Positions 46,265 through 57,935 of a stretch of DNA of 64,000 nt are shown one piece after another. The notes under the pieces were generated by a model. That model searched no databases and was not told the DNA's origin. It worked only from the letters and a program-made list of their open reading frames with translations. The translations under genes were made by a program, and so were the position numbers. Numbering within the stretch: position 1 is the first letter of the stretch; each line of letters begins with the position of its first letter. This DNA comes from Roridomyces roridus (taxonomy: Eukaryota; Basidiomycota; Agaricomycetes; Agaricales; Mycenaceae). The stretch covers positions 1,426,001 through 1,490,000 of the forward strand of contig JARKIF010000005.1 in NCBI GenBank assembly GCA_029378245.1. The letters are read 5' to 3'.

Positions 46265-48013
46265 ATGCGTTTATTCCTCGCATCTTCTGTTCTTGCTTTT
46301 GTCTCCGCCGTCTTGGCTGACGATGCCGCCTCGGATGTCATCAGCCTCACCGCCAGCACCTTTTCCTCGGTGAACAGTGAACCACTCATGCTCGTCGAAT
46401 TCTTCGCGCCATGGTAATACGTGTCTTTACTTGGCCCGGCCTCTTCTCACACACGCGCAGGTGTGGTCACTGCAAAGCCCTCGCGCCTCACTACGAGGAG
46501 GCTGCCACGGAGCTCAAGACCAAAAACATCAAGGTCGCCAAGGTGGACTGTGTCGACCAGGCAGACCTCTGCCAGTCCCATGGCATTCAGGGATACCCGT
46601 GAGCATCTCTTCCGTATCCTCTCAGTCGTCGCTCAATTTCGGCAGCACCTTGAAGGTCTACAGAAATGGTACCCCCACCGACTACACTGGTCCCCGGAAG
46701 GCGGACGGCATCATCTCCTACATGGTCAAGTAAGTTTCATGCCATTCATGCATTTGTCAATTACCTATAGCTTCTTCGCAGACAATCCCTGCCCGCCGTC
46801 ACCACCGTCAACGCCGAGAACCTGAAGGAATTCCAGGGAGCCGACCCCCTCGTCGTCATTGCATACGTGTCCTCTACCTCGAGCGCCCCCGCCCCCGAAT
46901 TCAGCGTCCTCGCAGAGAAGCACCGTGACGACTACCTTTTCGGCTTGACCGCCGACAAGGACGCCATCGCTGCCGCTGACGTGGAGGTTCCCTCCGTTGT
47001 CGTCTACCGCCGCTTCGACGAGCCCAAGCTCGCTTACCCCCTCCCCATTGCTGACGCCTCGGCGGAGGACCTCGAGGGTTGGATCAAGGAACTCTCTATC
47101 CCCGTCATCGCGGAGGTCAGTGGTGAGAACTACGCCCTCTACGCCGGCAGCTCCAAGCCTCTGGCGTACCTCTTCATCGACCCTACCGACGAGAAGAAGG
47201 AGGAGATCATCTCTGCCGCTCGTCCGATTGCCTCCAAGTACAAGTCCAAGGTCAACTTTGTCTGGATTGACGCCATCAAGTTTGGTGACCACGCTCGTGC
47301 CCTCAACCTCGGCGAGGCCAAGTGGCCCAGCTTCGTCCTCCAGGACATGGCCAGACAGCTCAAGTACCCTCTCGACCAGTCCAAGGACGTCACCCCTGAG
47401 GCTATTGAGTCCCTCATCAGCAAGTACCTTGACGGCGAGCTCCAGCCCGAGTTGAAGAGTCAGCCCATCCCCGAGACCCAGGATGAGAGCGTCTACAACC
47501 TTGTCGGAAAGGAGTTTGACAAGGTCGTTTTCGATGACTCCAAGGACGTGTTCATCGAGTTCTATGCTTCCTGGTATGTTGCATACTTCCTGACGCAATC
47601 CGTACTCAAATACGCGCAGGTGCGGCCACTGCAAACGTCTCAAGCCTATCTGGGACTCTCTCGGGGACCACTACGCGCCTCTTAAGGACACTCTCACCAT
47701 GTGAGTGCAGTTGTTTCAGGCCATTACTACCAGAGGCTGACCGCTCTTCCTCAGCGTGAAGATGGAGGCCCAGGAGAATGACCTGCCCCCCACCGTTCCT
47801 TTCACGATCGCTGGCTTCCCTACCCTCAAGTTCAAGAAGGCCGGTACCCGGGAATTCATCGACTACGAGGGTGACCGCTCCTACGAGAGCCTGGTCGCTT
47901 TCTTGGAGGAGCACGCCGTCAACTCGCTTGAGATGCCCGAGGAGCCGGCAGTTGTCGCTGATGACTCGGAGAGCGCTGCCCAGGTCGTCCAGGATGTCCA
48001 CGATGAGCTGTAA
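46265..48013 (+). CDS. PDI1: Protein disulfide isomerase
   Basis: ER oxidoreductase that forms and rearranges disulfides in secretory proteins. Signal peptide MRLFLASSVLAFVSAVLA. Domain a carries [20 protein letters not shown]; domains b and b' follow (about residues 125-350); domain a' carries IEFYASWCGHCKRLKPIW. The C-terminus is HDEL, the fungal ER-retention signal, after an acidic stretch (PEEPAVVADDSESA). Five short introns. Introns 46414-46460 and 47574-47619 both cut the Trp codon of WCGHC at the same base (TG|G). Codon use is strongly biased to C-ending codons, as for a highly expressed gene, which leaves a long stop-free antisense frame that is not a gene. Confidence 0.96.
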
Positions 48014-48070
48014 AGTAAAAAATGGGCATAGCATTTCGCAGGGAACATATCCCTCGTTGTATCACGTAGT

Positions 48071-51000
48071 CTACGCAGTCTTTTTTCTGTACCAGTCAGA
48101 GAAAGACAGTCTAATACCAAGGAATCTGCAATCTAGGTCTGGGTGTGATTGCAATTGCTGCACGATCGTTTGGGCTCGTTCTGCAAATACAGAGCCGTAT
48201 TCGTGTACTTGACCAGTGAGCCGAGGCAATGCTTCAGGGTCAGACGATTGCTCGGCACCCGTATATACACCCTGGTGCGTTCAGTTAGAATGGGCGCCGA
48301 GAAGATGCCCTTGGACTCACCCGCTCGGAATCAAGTTTCCCATCTCGTCGCGCCGACTCTGAGAGGCAAAAGTTGTAGAAATTGTCCTGAGCCGCATAAG
48401 TGGTAGTTGACGACCAGTGTTTCCACGACTCACCGTTGCCTCACGGAACATGAGAATCGTAGAAAAAACCTCCTTGACCTGGTTGAGGATGTTTTCCTGC
48501 TTGCCGGATTTCGGACTGAGGAGGAGCACTTTTTTAACGATCCGGTCCAGATACGAGCGGTGCGCTTCTATCATGGCGTCCAAATCACCCTCCTTCTTGT
48601 TCAAAAAGTCGAGCAATATCTTCCATGAGCATTCGATCACTTCGAGCTGGCAGTAGGCTTGCATTTGACGCATAAAGTGGATCATCTCGGCCATCGTTAT
48701 GCGGATCTGATGCCAGTACGGTTCCAACTCTGAACTCCCGTTAGATACGAGTCTCCAAATGAACAAGTTAATACCTGGAACTCGTAGGAATGTTCGGGCA
48801 CCGCCAGTGATCCGCATCCAACCAACGTTCAGAGTGCCCTCGATGCGTTTCATTTGCCAGAGGTGGTTGAAGAGCTTGAGGTATTTGACCATCGAGTCCG
48901 GGTCCAGGACAGTGTCAATCGGAGCGTCCACCTTGTACTCGAGAGTGAAAACGTCCCAACCGATTTCACCATGAGAATACTCGAGCATTCGCGCATCGAG
49001 ACGACGTAGGACGTCTGGCGGATCATTTTGTGCGTTTGATGATCTGATGGCCGTCTCCAGAGTCGCCGTTAGATTGTGTCGGAACAAGGCATTTGCGGGA
49101 CGGGTCAGACTGGGTCTGTGCAAAGGGTTAACAGAGGATTTCACGGAATACAAAGTCGCGTACCCGAGAGTCTCCATCAGTTGATCTGCAAAGTCGCCAT
49201 GACCCAGCATTAGATAATGCTTCAGAGCAAGGAGGTGGTCCAGTAATTTGAACTTGTCGAGAAACACTTCGAATAGTCGGTGGCTGGCTATCTGATACGC
49301 CGTGTCAATCGATCTCTCCAAGCCAGCGATGTCGCTGTATTTCAAAGCTGGCGTCGCGGTCAGCATGATGCGAAGGATGAATAGGCGCAACCTACTCCCT
49401 CCCGTGTTGCTCATTTTCTCTCGAGTAACAACCCAGTCGCTGTCATGACAGCTATACCGAATAAAATTCAAACTCTTCCCTGTAGAGAAGATCTGAGTAT
49501 CATGAGCAACGAAGAATGCATCAAGAGGTCAGACCACCTTCTTCCCAAATGCCTCTCCAACAAATATAGGCAGCATATCCTCTTGAAATTGATATTTGGA
49601 CTCCCATAGTTTGAGCCCACCGTCGCGCTCGACAGATATGTCATCTGTGTCGCCGCCAACGCCTCCAAACCCGCCGTCTCCTGCAAGAGGCCCAATCCCC
49701 CCTGCCAACGAAGACGGATGCATATACTGCATGTTAGCTAGCGTGGGGTCCATTGCCACGAAAAACTCGGAGAAGGGGTCATATAGCTCGCCGGAAAAGA
49801 GCCACTTGTGGAGGGTTGCAAAGAAGGGTTTGGAGACCTGGAAGTTGTCAGCGTGATTCCACAGAAAGACGTGGATAGAGCACCTCCTCCAATAGTTGAT
49901 CAGTGAACTTTCTCACGAAAGGGTCACCGTTGTCGGTGTAGCCATGTATGAGGTTGACTAGGGCACCTCCCTGAGCATCTGAGAAGTATCAGTAGGAATA
50001 CGAAGCAAAGAATAGCATATATACCTCGAGCGCCTTCGACGCAGACACTCATCATTCGCATCCTCAGTCGCCAGTCGTTGATCCAGACATCCAGCCGTCG
50101 TAACGTCAATCCAGTTTCCTCTTCTCTGAGACTGTGATCCTCGGTCTCGTTCGACAAGGCAGCCATTTGGGATTCAAGCGTGGCGATGAGGCGATAGTAT
50201 TCAGTGAGTTGGGTTTGTAGATGGTGACACAGGCTCTGCTCAATCATCCCCACCCCAACGGCACCCTCCCTCTCTCGAACGAAGGCCTCCACGCGCGTGT
50301 ACAGATAGCCCACTTCGGACAAACGATGTATGAGGGCTTTTGTGGGAAAGGAAACCACGTATTTCTGTTGACGTCAGATGTATCGGGAAGAAAGTAGGAG
50401 CTGCGCACCGAGTCGTCCACGAATACAACTTTGTTGTCCACCTCCGACTCGTCTTGTATTGAGAAACGGACATATTTCCCCGAGATACCCTGCAACAAGT
50501 AGAGTGTGTCGCGAAGAAGAAGCCGTTCTGGAAGATGTGGTCGCCCTAGGGCGTGTCAGCGCAGTTGGATACATCGACTCTGCTTCGCACCGGTTTTGGC
50601 TCGATATTCGCGCAATATGTCCGCCTTTGACTTGCCCCTGGGCAGACGAGACAATGGGACGTCTACCGGGCTTGGGGTAGCAGAGCCCCGGGGAGGAGGA
50701 GGTGGTGCAAGGGTTGGTAAGAAGCTGGATGTGCCTCGGGAAGATGAAGACGCGAGGGATTGTAGGAACGCGATGGACGCGTGTTTCCGCGAAAGAACTG
50801 GCTTTCGAGACTTGAGTAAGAGTATAATGCGAGATGGAAAGTGAAACCTGGTCAACAAGTCGCGACAAAAGATTCGTGAACTTGACCCCTGCTGCGCCGT
50901 TTGGAGAAGACTGTAATACTGGAGCGGTTCAGTGGACGGAAACGAGTATGACTTGAACGAACATTGTCGCTTTACGAGGTCAGAAAGGTGGCCGAGATCT

Positions 51001-51182
51001 GGGTCGTGGTGACCGCCGATGTGGCTACATGCTGCTGTTCAGGACTGCGTCGCGATTGCAGGGTTTGGGGTGCACCTGTCGAGAATTTCTTGGCAATGTG
51101 CTACAAGCTCATTCCGCAGCACAGGGTCGTCTCTCGACGCGGGAACCAGACCAGTTACGAGGGATTCCAAGGTTTGTGCCAT
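48071..51182 (-). CDS. Gamma-tubulin complex component 3 (Spc98/Alp6)
   Basis: GCP3 joins GCP2 and gamma-tubulin in the small complex that nucleates microtubules at the spindle pole body. Probable start at 51182 (MAQTLESLVTGLVPAS); the splice from this first exon into SSPNGAAGVKFTNLLSRLVD is not resolved. The GRIP1 region contains LPERLLLRDTLYLLQGISGK and KYVRFSIQD, then LTLRRLDVWINDWRLRMRMM and LLEEVSKPFFATLHKWLFSG. GRIP2 contains LFRHNLTATLETAIRSSNAQ, PPDVLRRLDARMLE, GWDVFTLEYKVDAPIDTVLD and YLKLFNHLWQMKRIEG, matching human GCP3 block by block (LTGILETAVRATNAQ, GWDVFSLDYHVD). The last exon ends DCRFLGIRLSFSDWYRKKTA, stop 48071-48073. About ten introns. Its 3' end faces PDI1, 57 bp away. Confidence 0.9.
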
Positions 51183-51331
51183 GGGCGTGTTGGGTAAAGC
51201 GTGATTGATCAGCTGCCTTATTGTGGACGCGTTTACATGGTAAAGTGCTCTCCGTTCTCGACTGACTAAAAAACAAGTACTGGGTTTTCTACACGGTATC
51301 GAAACACACAGGAAATAAAAACAGGAACAAG

Positions 51332-52079
51332 TTAGAGTTTGATTTCCTTCAAGCCATCCTTCCAGTAAGTTAGGTAGGCTGAGAGGTGTGTCAAGTGGGA
51401 GCAGATAGACTGTTTTGAACACTCACGCGTAACACCATCCTCTCGGTAGTTGAGGAGGGCGACCATGCCGTCAGGGTTCATGGTTTCGCCAACGTACTGC
51501 AGATAATGATGAGTTTAATGTCAGGGAGATCGCTTAGATCAACTCACGAATTCGTAGTCCTTGAAGTTGGCGACAACTTTTTTGGCGTACGTAGCGGCAC
51601 CCTTCTCAAAAGCCTCGACCCGGTCTGCGGGGAGCTTGGCCTTGACCGCTTTCATGTATGCCTGCAAGCTGGCGTAAATTTTTGTAGACGATGATTTTTC
51701 ACTGGGTTGACCTTGAGGTACGAGAGATAGGATTTCTTGTCGAAGGAAGTGGACTGGAGACGGAAAGAGTGAACGACGTTGTTGACCTGGGTCGCGCCCT
51801 CCTCGAGGGCTTCTTCCTGATCCTCGGCGGACGGGTTGGCACCTGCGGGTGGTAAGTAAGAGATCGGACTGCACCATGGGCATATAGACCAATGTCGATG
51901 TCCGCGCCGGCCTTGACTGTGATCATGGAACAGTCCACCTCGTAGACAATGTCATCGACGAGTGTGCTGGAATCGAAATGAGCTTCCAAGTTGGGAAAAA
52001 AAGTACCAACGGCGACGCACACTTTGAAGGCATCGGAGAACATTTCGTCCTCCGTCAGAATGTCACTGTACAACAACAT
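51332..52079 (-). CDS. Translationally controlled tumour protein homologue (TCTP/Tma19)
   Basis: Small conserved protein associated with ribosomes, growth control and stress in yeast (Tma19). The start at 52079 gives [20 protein letters not shown]. After a 50-bp intron comes [20 protein letters not shown], then [55 protein letters not shown] and [20 protein letters not shown], with [10 protein letters not shown] at the end. These are the standard TCTP blocks (TCTP1 and TCTP2 signatures) in order; spliced length is near the usual 168 aa. Four short introns. Divergent from UTP15 with 221 bp between starts. Confidence 0.93.
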
Positions 52080-52300
52080 TTTGGACTGTAGAAAAGGTCT
52101 GAGTAAAGCGTGCAAAGGCGGGACCAGGCGAAGAGGCGATGGGATCGATGTATAGAGTGCGATCCTGTGGCCCTTTCCCGGTGCAAAACGAGGGTGTTTT
52201 ACCTGGCGTAGTTGGGGAGGAAGGGGAGAGGGAGATAGTGGGAGAGCGCAAAAGAGGCGATTTGATCGATCATCAAGAAAAATTGTTGGCGTTAGCAGCC
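52080..52300. promoter_or_regulatory. Divergent promoter, TCTP/UTP15
   Basis: 221 bp between divergent starts of two growth-related genes (translation-associated TCTP and a rRNA-processing factor). Purine-rich stretch gaaggggagagggagatag at 52222-52240. Promoter role inferred from position. Confidence 0.4.
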
Positions 52301-53963
52301 ATGGATTTCCAGCCAACGCTCGTCAAGACTCATCCCCGTCCTGCCTCCACAAAACACTCACCAGAGTCCCGCTACTGGCGCCAATTCAAGCACCCTGTAT
52401 TCGTCAAGGAATATGCACCCGTCACATCCGTCCATTTTTCACCCTGTAAACCACATAGGTTCGCAGTCACTGCCGCGACCAGGGTCCAGATATATGCCCC
52501 GCGGACCCAAAAAGTAACAAAGACCATCTCCCGTTTCAAAGACGTGGCGCGCAGTGGCAACATACGGGCCGACGGCAAGCTCGTTGTAGCAGGAGACGAC
52601 AGCGGACTAGTACAGGTTTTCGACATCAACTCTCGCGCCATTCTGCGTACTCTGGACTCACACAAATTACCTGTGCACGTCGCCAAGTTTTCAGCCCTCA
52701 CACCCACACACGTTCTCTCCTGCTCCGACGACACCACTGCCAAAATTTGGGACGTCCCTTCGCAGACCGCCATTTCAACTTTTACTTCGCACACCGACTA
52801 CGTGCGGTCTGGCCAGGTCTCCACGACCAACCCTAATCTCGTATTGACGGGCTCGTACGACTCGACCGTCAGGTTGTTCGACGCGCGCTCCGGCAACTGC
52901 GAAATGGTTATGGGTGGAGCCAGCGGAGGAGGGGACGCGCCAGTTGAACAAGTACTCATGTTTCCCTCTGGCACCGTCGCAATCGCGTCGACAGGCCCCA
53001 TTCTACGCGTCTGGGACATTGTCGCCGGTGGTCGATGCACCCGGGCGCTTTCAAATCACCAAAAAACTGTCACGGCACTCGCATTCGACGGGACTGCGAG
53101 CCGTCTGCTGACGGGTGGCCTCGACCAGATGGTCAAAGTCTACGACGTGAGCACGTATAAAGTCGTGCACACCATGCGATACCCCGCACCCATTCTCTGC
53201 CTGGCAATATCACCAGACGAGACCCACATTGCCGCTGGCATGTCGGACGGTACACTATCCGTTCGGCGACGACAACCAAAGCCATCCGAAACAGCTGGCG
53301 ATCCCGCATTTTCTGCCGCCGCACTGCGCTCGGGGGCATACGAATCCTTCTTGGGGGCAGCGTTCCCCACCATTGGGCAAGGCTCTGTGCGACAACAGAC
53401 GAAATCAAAGCCCACAGGAGAAGTCAACGAATTTCGGGTGGAAAGTCGACGGGCAAAGCGGTTACGAGACTACGACAGGCTGCTCAAGGGGTTCAAATAC
53501 TCTGCCGCGCTGGATGCAGTACTGCGAAAGGTCGGTGTCCACTCTTTTATGTGATCCTCACTCACTCTCTATCTAGCAAGTACCACCTACGACGGCTTTC
53601 TCCTTGATTCAAGAATTGATCCATCGCGACGGGTTGCGAATAGCCCTGACCGGCAGGGACGACGTTCTTCTGGAACCCGTCCTCCGTGTACTGGTGAAAT
53701 ACGTTACCGACCCTCGATTCGGCGAACTCGCCTGCGACGTAGCGCGATTGGTCATTGGTCCGTCTTTGCCCCGTTGCACGACCCTTCCTAATCTTCAAAC
53801 AGACATGTACACCCCCGTCCTGGGCCAATCCCCCCTCATCGACTCACTCTTCCTGCGACTACGCAAGAAAGTCATCGCTGAAATCCGCTTCCAGAGGGAG
53901 CTACAGAAAACCAAGGGCGCGTTGGACATGATTCTCGCCACAGCAGCTTCCCTGGCAGGTTGA
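52301..53963 (+). CDS. UTP15: U3 snoRNP-associated protein Utp15
   Basis: Nucleolar WD40 protein of the t-UTP/UtpA subcomplex of the small-subunit processome, needed for pre-rRNA transcription and 18S maturation. The ATG at 52301 sits in ccATGg and starts MDFQPTLVKTHPRP; then the family opening YWRQFKHPVFVKEYAPVTSV. WD repeats include GLVQVFDINSRAILRTL, HVLSCSDDTTAKIWDVPSQ, LVLTGSYDSTVRLFDARSG and SRLLTGGLDQMVKVYDV. After the propeller come RRAKRLRDYDRLLKGFKYSA and the UTP15 C-terminal domain LIQELIHRDGLRIALTGRD, LEPVLRVLVKYVTDPRF. One large exon and two or three small introns at the 3' end. Confidence 0.93.
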
Positions 53964-54009
53964 CGATGATGATTATTTTTTTTTCAATGGGATACGGTAC
54001 ATGGGACAA

Positions 54010-56059
54010 CTATACGATGGACGGGTCCAAGGCCACAATGAGACTGGCTAGGATCTCCTTCTGCGATGGGGCGCGCTCCTCTCCTGTGGAACCCGCGTCC
54101 GGAGGATCCGGCTCTTCGTCGACGTTTCCGTAGAATAATTTCAGAGTCGTTATTATATCCTGTATCGATAAATTTTTGCGGTCCAACATCTGTATCAAAT
54201 GCCCCCGAATCTGATATTTTGTGCGTTAGCAGTCGCCCAAGTTGCGGGATAGCACTCACTCCATCATCCTCCATGGCCACCCATGCACAGATATAATCGA
54301 CGGTTTGGAGGGTGTAGAGCCCACCGTCCACCCTACGAAGATACCACGTGTCTTCCTCGTCCGTACCAATCTCCTCCCCGTCTGCGATCAGAGCATTTTT
54401 CTCCGCCTCAATCTCGGCCTCCACAAGCTTGAGCCGCATCGTAGCGCTATCCCGAATCTCAAGTAGCTTATCCACCTTTTCATACGTCCCTTCGACGAAT
54501 TTGGCTAGCAGTCGGATACGCGCGGGTGAGTCCGAGGGGAGATTGGAGAACAACGAGGAGAGGATGCCGAGAATGTGTGAGGTGTCCTCGGATGCAGGTG
54601 GGGGAGCGTTGGATTTTTGTTTCTTGGCAGAGAGTTTGTTCATGAATGCCGCAAAGAGGGTTTTTAACCCCCCGGCGCTCACAAAGGCCTCGCAGGAAGC
54701 AGTCCCTGACGTGCCCGACATGGCATGGTCGAGGGTTTTGATGGCCCGTGAGCGAGCTTGTAGCTTCTCCCTGTTCCAATGTCAATTCGAGTAGTATCGT
54801 CACCCAGTGATACGCACTTCATCATAAGCACCATGAGATCTGGCCCCTCCGCCGTGAGAAACAGAACCTTGACCTCTGGTTCGCTCAGCGCAGAACACAG
54901 GGTATCAAACATATTCTCCATGAATTCCGTCTCATCCGCATCGACCGGGTCCTTCTTTCGATAATTTGAAAGGACCTTCAAGATCGTCTCAACTCCATCC
55001 TTCTTGCCAAACTCGAGCCGATTCGCCTTGTTATTTTGCAACAAGATGGACAGCAGCTCGGCTGCGTAACCACGATTTTCTTCGTGTGTTTTGGACTGTA
55101 TGCGCGTGAGCAGCCAGGGAAGGATGTTGGTTTTGGCGACGAGTTGAGTGGATAGTTCTGGGCTGAAGCCGAGAATGTTTTCGAATGTGCCGAGGATGTG
55201 GAACACGCCTTGCCGGTCCGACTCTTCTGCCTCGTTCAGACGCGTCAGGTTGTCGACGAGGAGCTCCAAAATGGAATTCTCCAGCAGTCCCTCGATGAGA
55301 AGCTTCAGCGCCTCTTCAGCAGTCCGCTCCTCGTCCTCGTCCTCCTCTCCCTCGTTGCCTACATCCTCGTCCGTGAGCTCGTGGATGACCTCGACGACAT
55401 CAATGACGATATCCGCATTCTCGTGGCTCAGTAGCCCGATGAGCAGAGTGACGGTGCCGGACTTGACGAGTTCGGGGTACGCCAATACGGGAGCCTGCGC
55501 GAGAGGGAGCAACGATTTGATAGCGCTATCCAAGTCGGCCTCCGAGTCGATGAACCTTTGGAGGATGAGACGCGTCGAAAAAGAAGATTGAGAAATACGT
55601 ACTTTGTCGGGTCGTCGGGATATTTTGACCTCTGATCCTGGTTCTTGTTCACCGCGCGCTCGAAACGCAGCAAAAGACGTCGGATATTTGTTATATTCAA
55701 CGCGTCTGGCTGCTCTCAATTAGATTGCGTGACTGCGAGCATGGATAACGCACGTCGTCCTGTGGGGTGTCGGCGTTGTCAAAGATGTTCAGGATCTCTT
55801 TCTGCTCCGAGGTGAGTCCGCCACCAAAGAAACGCCCCTCGTCGTCCTCCTCGACGAAATAATCCGCGTCACCGCCCGGGGCAAAGTCGCGGTCCATGTC
55901 CACATCCTCTTGGTCCGGCACCTCCTCGACGGTGGCAGCTCGTTGCTTGCCATTGACGTCGTCCATCTTCATCTTTTTGAGGAGCTCGGGCGACGGATTG
56001 TCGGGAAGCTTGCGCTTCTGGGGCAGCTTCGGTACTTTGAAGAGGTCGTCAATGTTCAT
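54010..56059 (-). CDS. CTNNBL1: Beta-catenin-like protein 1 (CTNNBL1), spliceosome-associated
   Basis: Armadillo-repeat protein associated with the Prp19/CDC5L spliceosomal complex. The start at 56059 gives MNIDDLFKVPKLPQKRKLPD, an N-terminal basic region, then an acidic linker (PDQEDVDMDRDFAPGGDADY). The armadillo/HEAT core contains KFIDSEADLDSAIKSLLPLA, YPELVKSGTVTLLIGLLSHE, ENADIVIDVVEVIHELTDED, NILPWLLTRIQSK and NRGYAAELLSILLQNN. The C-terminus has EEDTWYLRRVDGGLYTLQTV and DYICAWVAMEDDG, hallmark CTNNBL1 blocks. About six introns. Head-to-head with RBM42, with only 48 bp between start codons. Confidence 0.92.
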
Positions 56060-56107
56060 AATCAGAGGTACATGGTGGCTGTGTCTCGACTCTTTCCTCT
56101 TTCCTCC
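56060..56107. promoter_or_regulatory. 48-bp bidirectional promoter, CTNNBL1/RBM42
   Basis: The ATGs of two divergent spliceosome-related genes are 48 bp apart, the shortest divergent gap in the window. Overlapping 5' UTRs or a shared core promoter is implied. Confidence 0.5.
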
Positions 56108-56731
56108 ATGGCCGACAACCCTTACTACCAACAATACCAAGGCTACCCCGCTGCTTCGACGTCTCAGGTGCCCGCCAATGCATACGAATACGATGTCGGC
56201 ATTCTGGCTCAACAGAGTGTCTACGTGCCTGGGGCCATGATCGACAAACGTGGTGGTTCGGGTGGCAAGGTGGCCAAGGGCGGCAAACGCACCACTGTAC
56301 TGCGCAAGGGCGGTGGAAAGGTGTGGGAGGACCAGACGCTGTTGGAGTGGAATCCATGTGCGTCGTTGCTCCCTTTTGCCTCGACTGTGACTAATTAGCA
56401 CTCAGCCTGGTTCCGGTTGTTTGTCGGCGATCTTAGCAACGACGTGTCGGACGACGTGCTCGCCAATGCGTTCAACAAATACGGATCGTTCCAGAAGGCG
56501 CGGGTCATCCGGGACCGTCTCAGCCAGAAAGCCAAGTACGGCTTCATTGCATTCTCTGACCCCGAGGACTTTTTGAAGGCGTGGCGGGAGATGGATGGGA
56601 AGTATGTCGGGAATCGGCCCATCAAGCTGAAAAAGGCGGACGACACTGCGATACGGCCTGTTGAGATTGGGCACCGCAAGGCGCGGCAGCTGGAGAAGGA
56701 TTTGAAGAAGAACCGACACAAGCCCTACTAG
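56108..56731 (+). CDS. RBM42: RNA-binding protein 42 homologue (RRM)
   Basis: Single-RRM protein; homologues associate with the U4/U6.U5 tri-snRNP. Start in ccATGg: MADNPYYQQYQGYP. An N-terminal region with Tyr/Gln and Gly/Lys-rich stretches precedes the RBM42 signature VLRKGGGKVWEDQTLLEW, an intron, then the RRM: RLFVGDLSNDV (RNP2), AFNKYGSFQKARVIRD, KYGFIAFSD (RNP1) and MDGKYVGNRPIKLKK. Ends with the basic tail RKARQLEKDLKKNRHKPY. About 190 aa, one or two introns. The strong match of the KVWEDQ-RRM arrangement makes the assignment firm. Confidence 0.92.
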
Positions 56732-56869
56732 TAGAATGTACACGTAATAGCGATACCATCAATTCGATGCCGACTCCGGCCGGGCCCATCTGATCATCAC
56801 ATCTTGGTCCTAGCAAGGTCCTCGTCCTTTCCACACCCACCCAAAAAGTCCTCTCGCCGGCCCTTCAAG

Positions 56870-56925
56870 GTAAATGTCGCTCATCGTCTGGACCTGGTAT
56901 TCGAGATTATAACATTTCTTTCCAG
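56870..56925 (+). other. 5' UTR intron of RPL5 ending at the ATG
   Basis: gtaaat...ttccag, 56 bp, directly followed by ATG at 56926. It contains an upstream ATG (taaATGtcg) that splicing would remove. First introns near the start are common in fungal ribosomal-protein genes. Confidence 0.65.
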
Positions 56926-57896
56926 ATGCCGTTTGTCAAGAAACTAAAGTCGGACGCCTACTTTTCGCGTTTCCAGGTCAAGTACCGCAGACGGCGTGAG
57001 GGCAAGACGGACTACTACGCCCGCAAGCGTCTGGTCACGCAGGCGAAGAACAAGTACAACGCGCCCAAGTATCGCCTCGTCGTCCGCATCACAAACAAGG
57101 ACATTATCGTTCAGGTCGCCTATGCCCGCCTCCAGGGTGACTTTATCCTCACCCAGGCCCACTCTCGCGAGCTCCCTCGCTATGGCATCAACCACGGTCT
57201 GACCAACTGGGCGGCTGGTAAGCTTATTCTAAATTTCTCGCGATATTTTTTTCCTGAATTTCTTATATAGCCTACGCAACCGGCCTGCTCGCTGCCCGTC
57301 GTGCCCTGACAAAACTCGGTCTCGCTGACAAGTACGAGGGTGTCGCCGAGCCCGACGGCACTCTTAGCATGACCGAGGTCCTCGACGAGGAGGACGCCCC
57401 CAGGCCCTTCAAGGCCTTCCTGGACGTTGGTCTCCGCCGCACCTCCACTGGCTCCCGCGTTTTCGGTGCCATGAAGGGTGCCAGCGACGGTGGCATCTTT
57501 GTTCCCCACTCGGACAAGCGTTTCCCCGGCTACGACCCAGAAAGCAAGGAGCTCGACGCTGAGGTCCTCAAAAAGTACATCTTCGGTGGCCACGTCGCAG
57601 AGTACATGGAGTCTCTCGAGGAGGAGGACGACGAGCGGTTCAAGAAGCAGTTCGCCACCTACCTGGCTGACGGTATTGGCTCGGAGGACATGGAGGAGAT
57701 CTACACCTCCGCCCATGCTGCCATCCGTGAGGACCCGACGTTCAAGCCGACCGACAAGTCGCAGGACTGGAAGGCGGAGAGCGCTAAGTACCGCACTCCC
57801 AAACTCACGTACGCCCAACGCAAAGCCAACATTGCTGCCAAGATCGAGAAGTTCCAGGCGGGTGGCGACGCGATCGAGGAGGACGACGACGAGTAG
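56926..57896 (+). CDS. RPL5: 60S ribosomal protein L5 (uL18)
   Basis: 5S rRNA-binding protein of the large subunit. [20 protein letters not shown] is the standard start, then [121 protein letters not shown] and [12 protein letters not shown]. It ends in an acidic AIEEDDDE after a basic [14 protein letters not shown]. One intron in the coding part (about 57217-57270) plus the 5' UTR intron. Strong C-ending codon bias, as expected for a ribosomal gene. Its stop is 39 bp from the MED17 stop on the opposite strand. Confidence 0.97.
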
Positions 57897-57935
57897 ATTA
57901 CTTTTGTGGTACTATGATACATGCTCTTATATGTT

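Noticed and set aside
46765..47643. 292-residue open frame antisense to PDI1
   Set aside because: Leu/Gly/Val/Asp-rich mirror of a C-ending-codon-biased gene; PDI1 is unmistakable on the plus strand.
48071..51182. GCP2 (Spc97) instead of GCP3
   Set aside because: Block-by-block resemblance to human GCP3 in the N-terminal and GRIP2 regions is closer.
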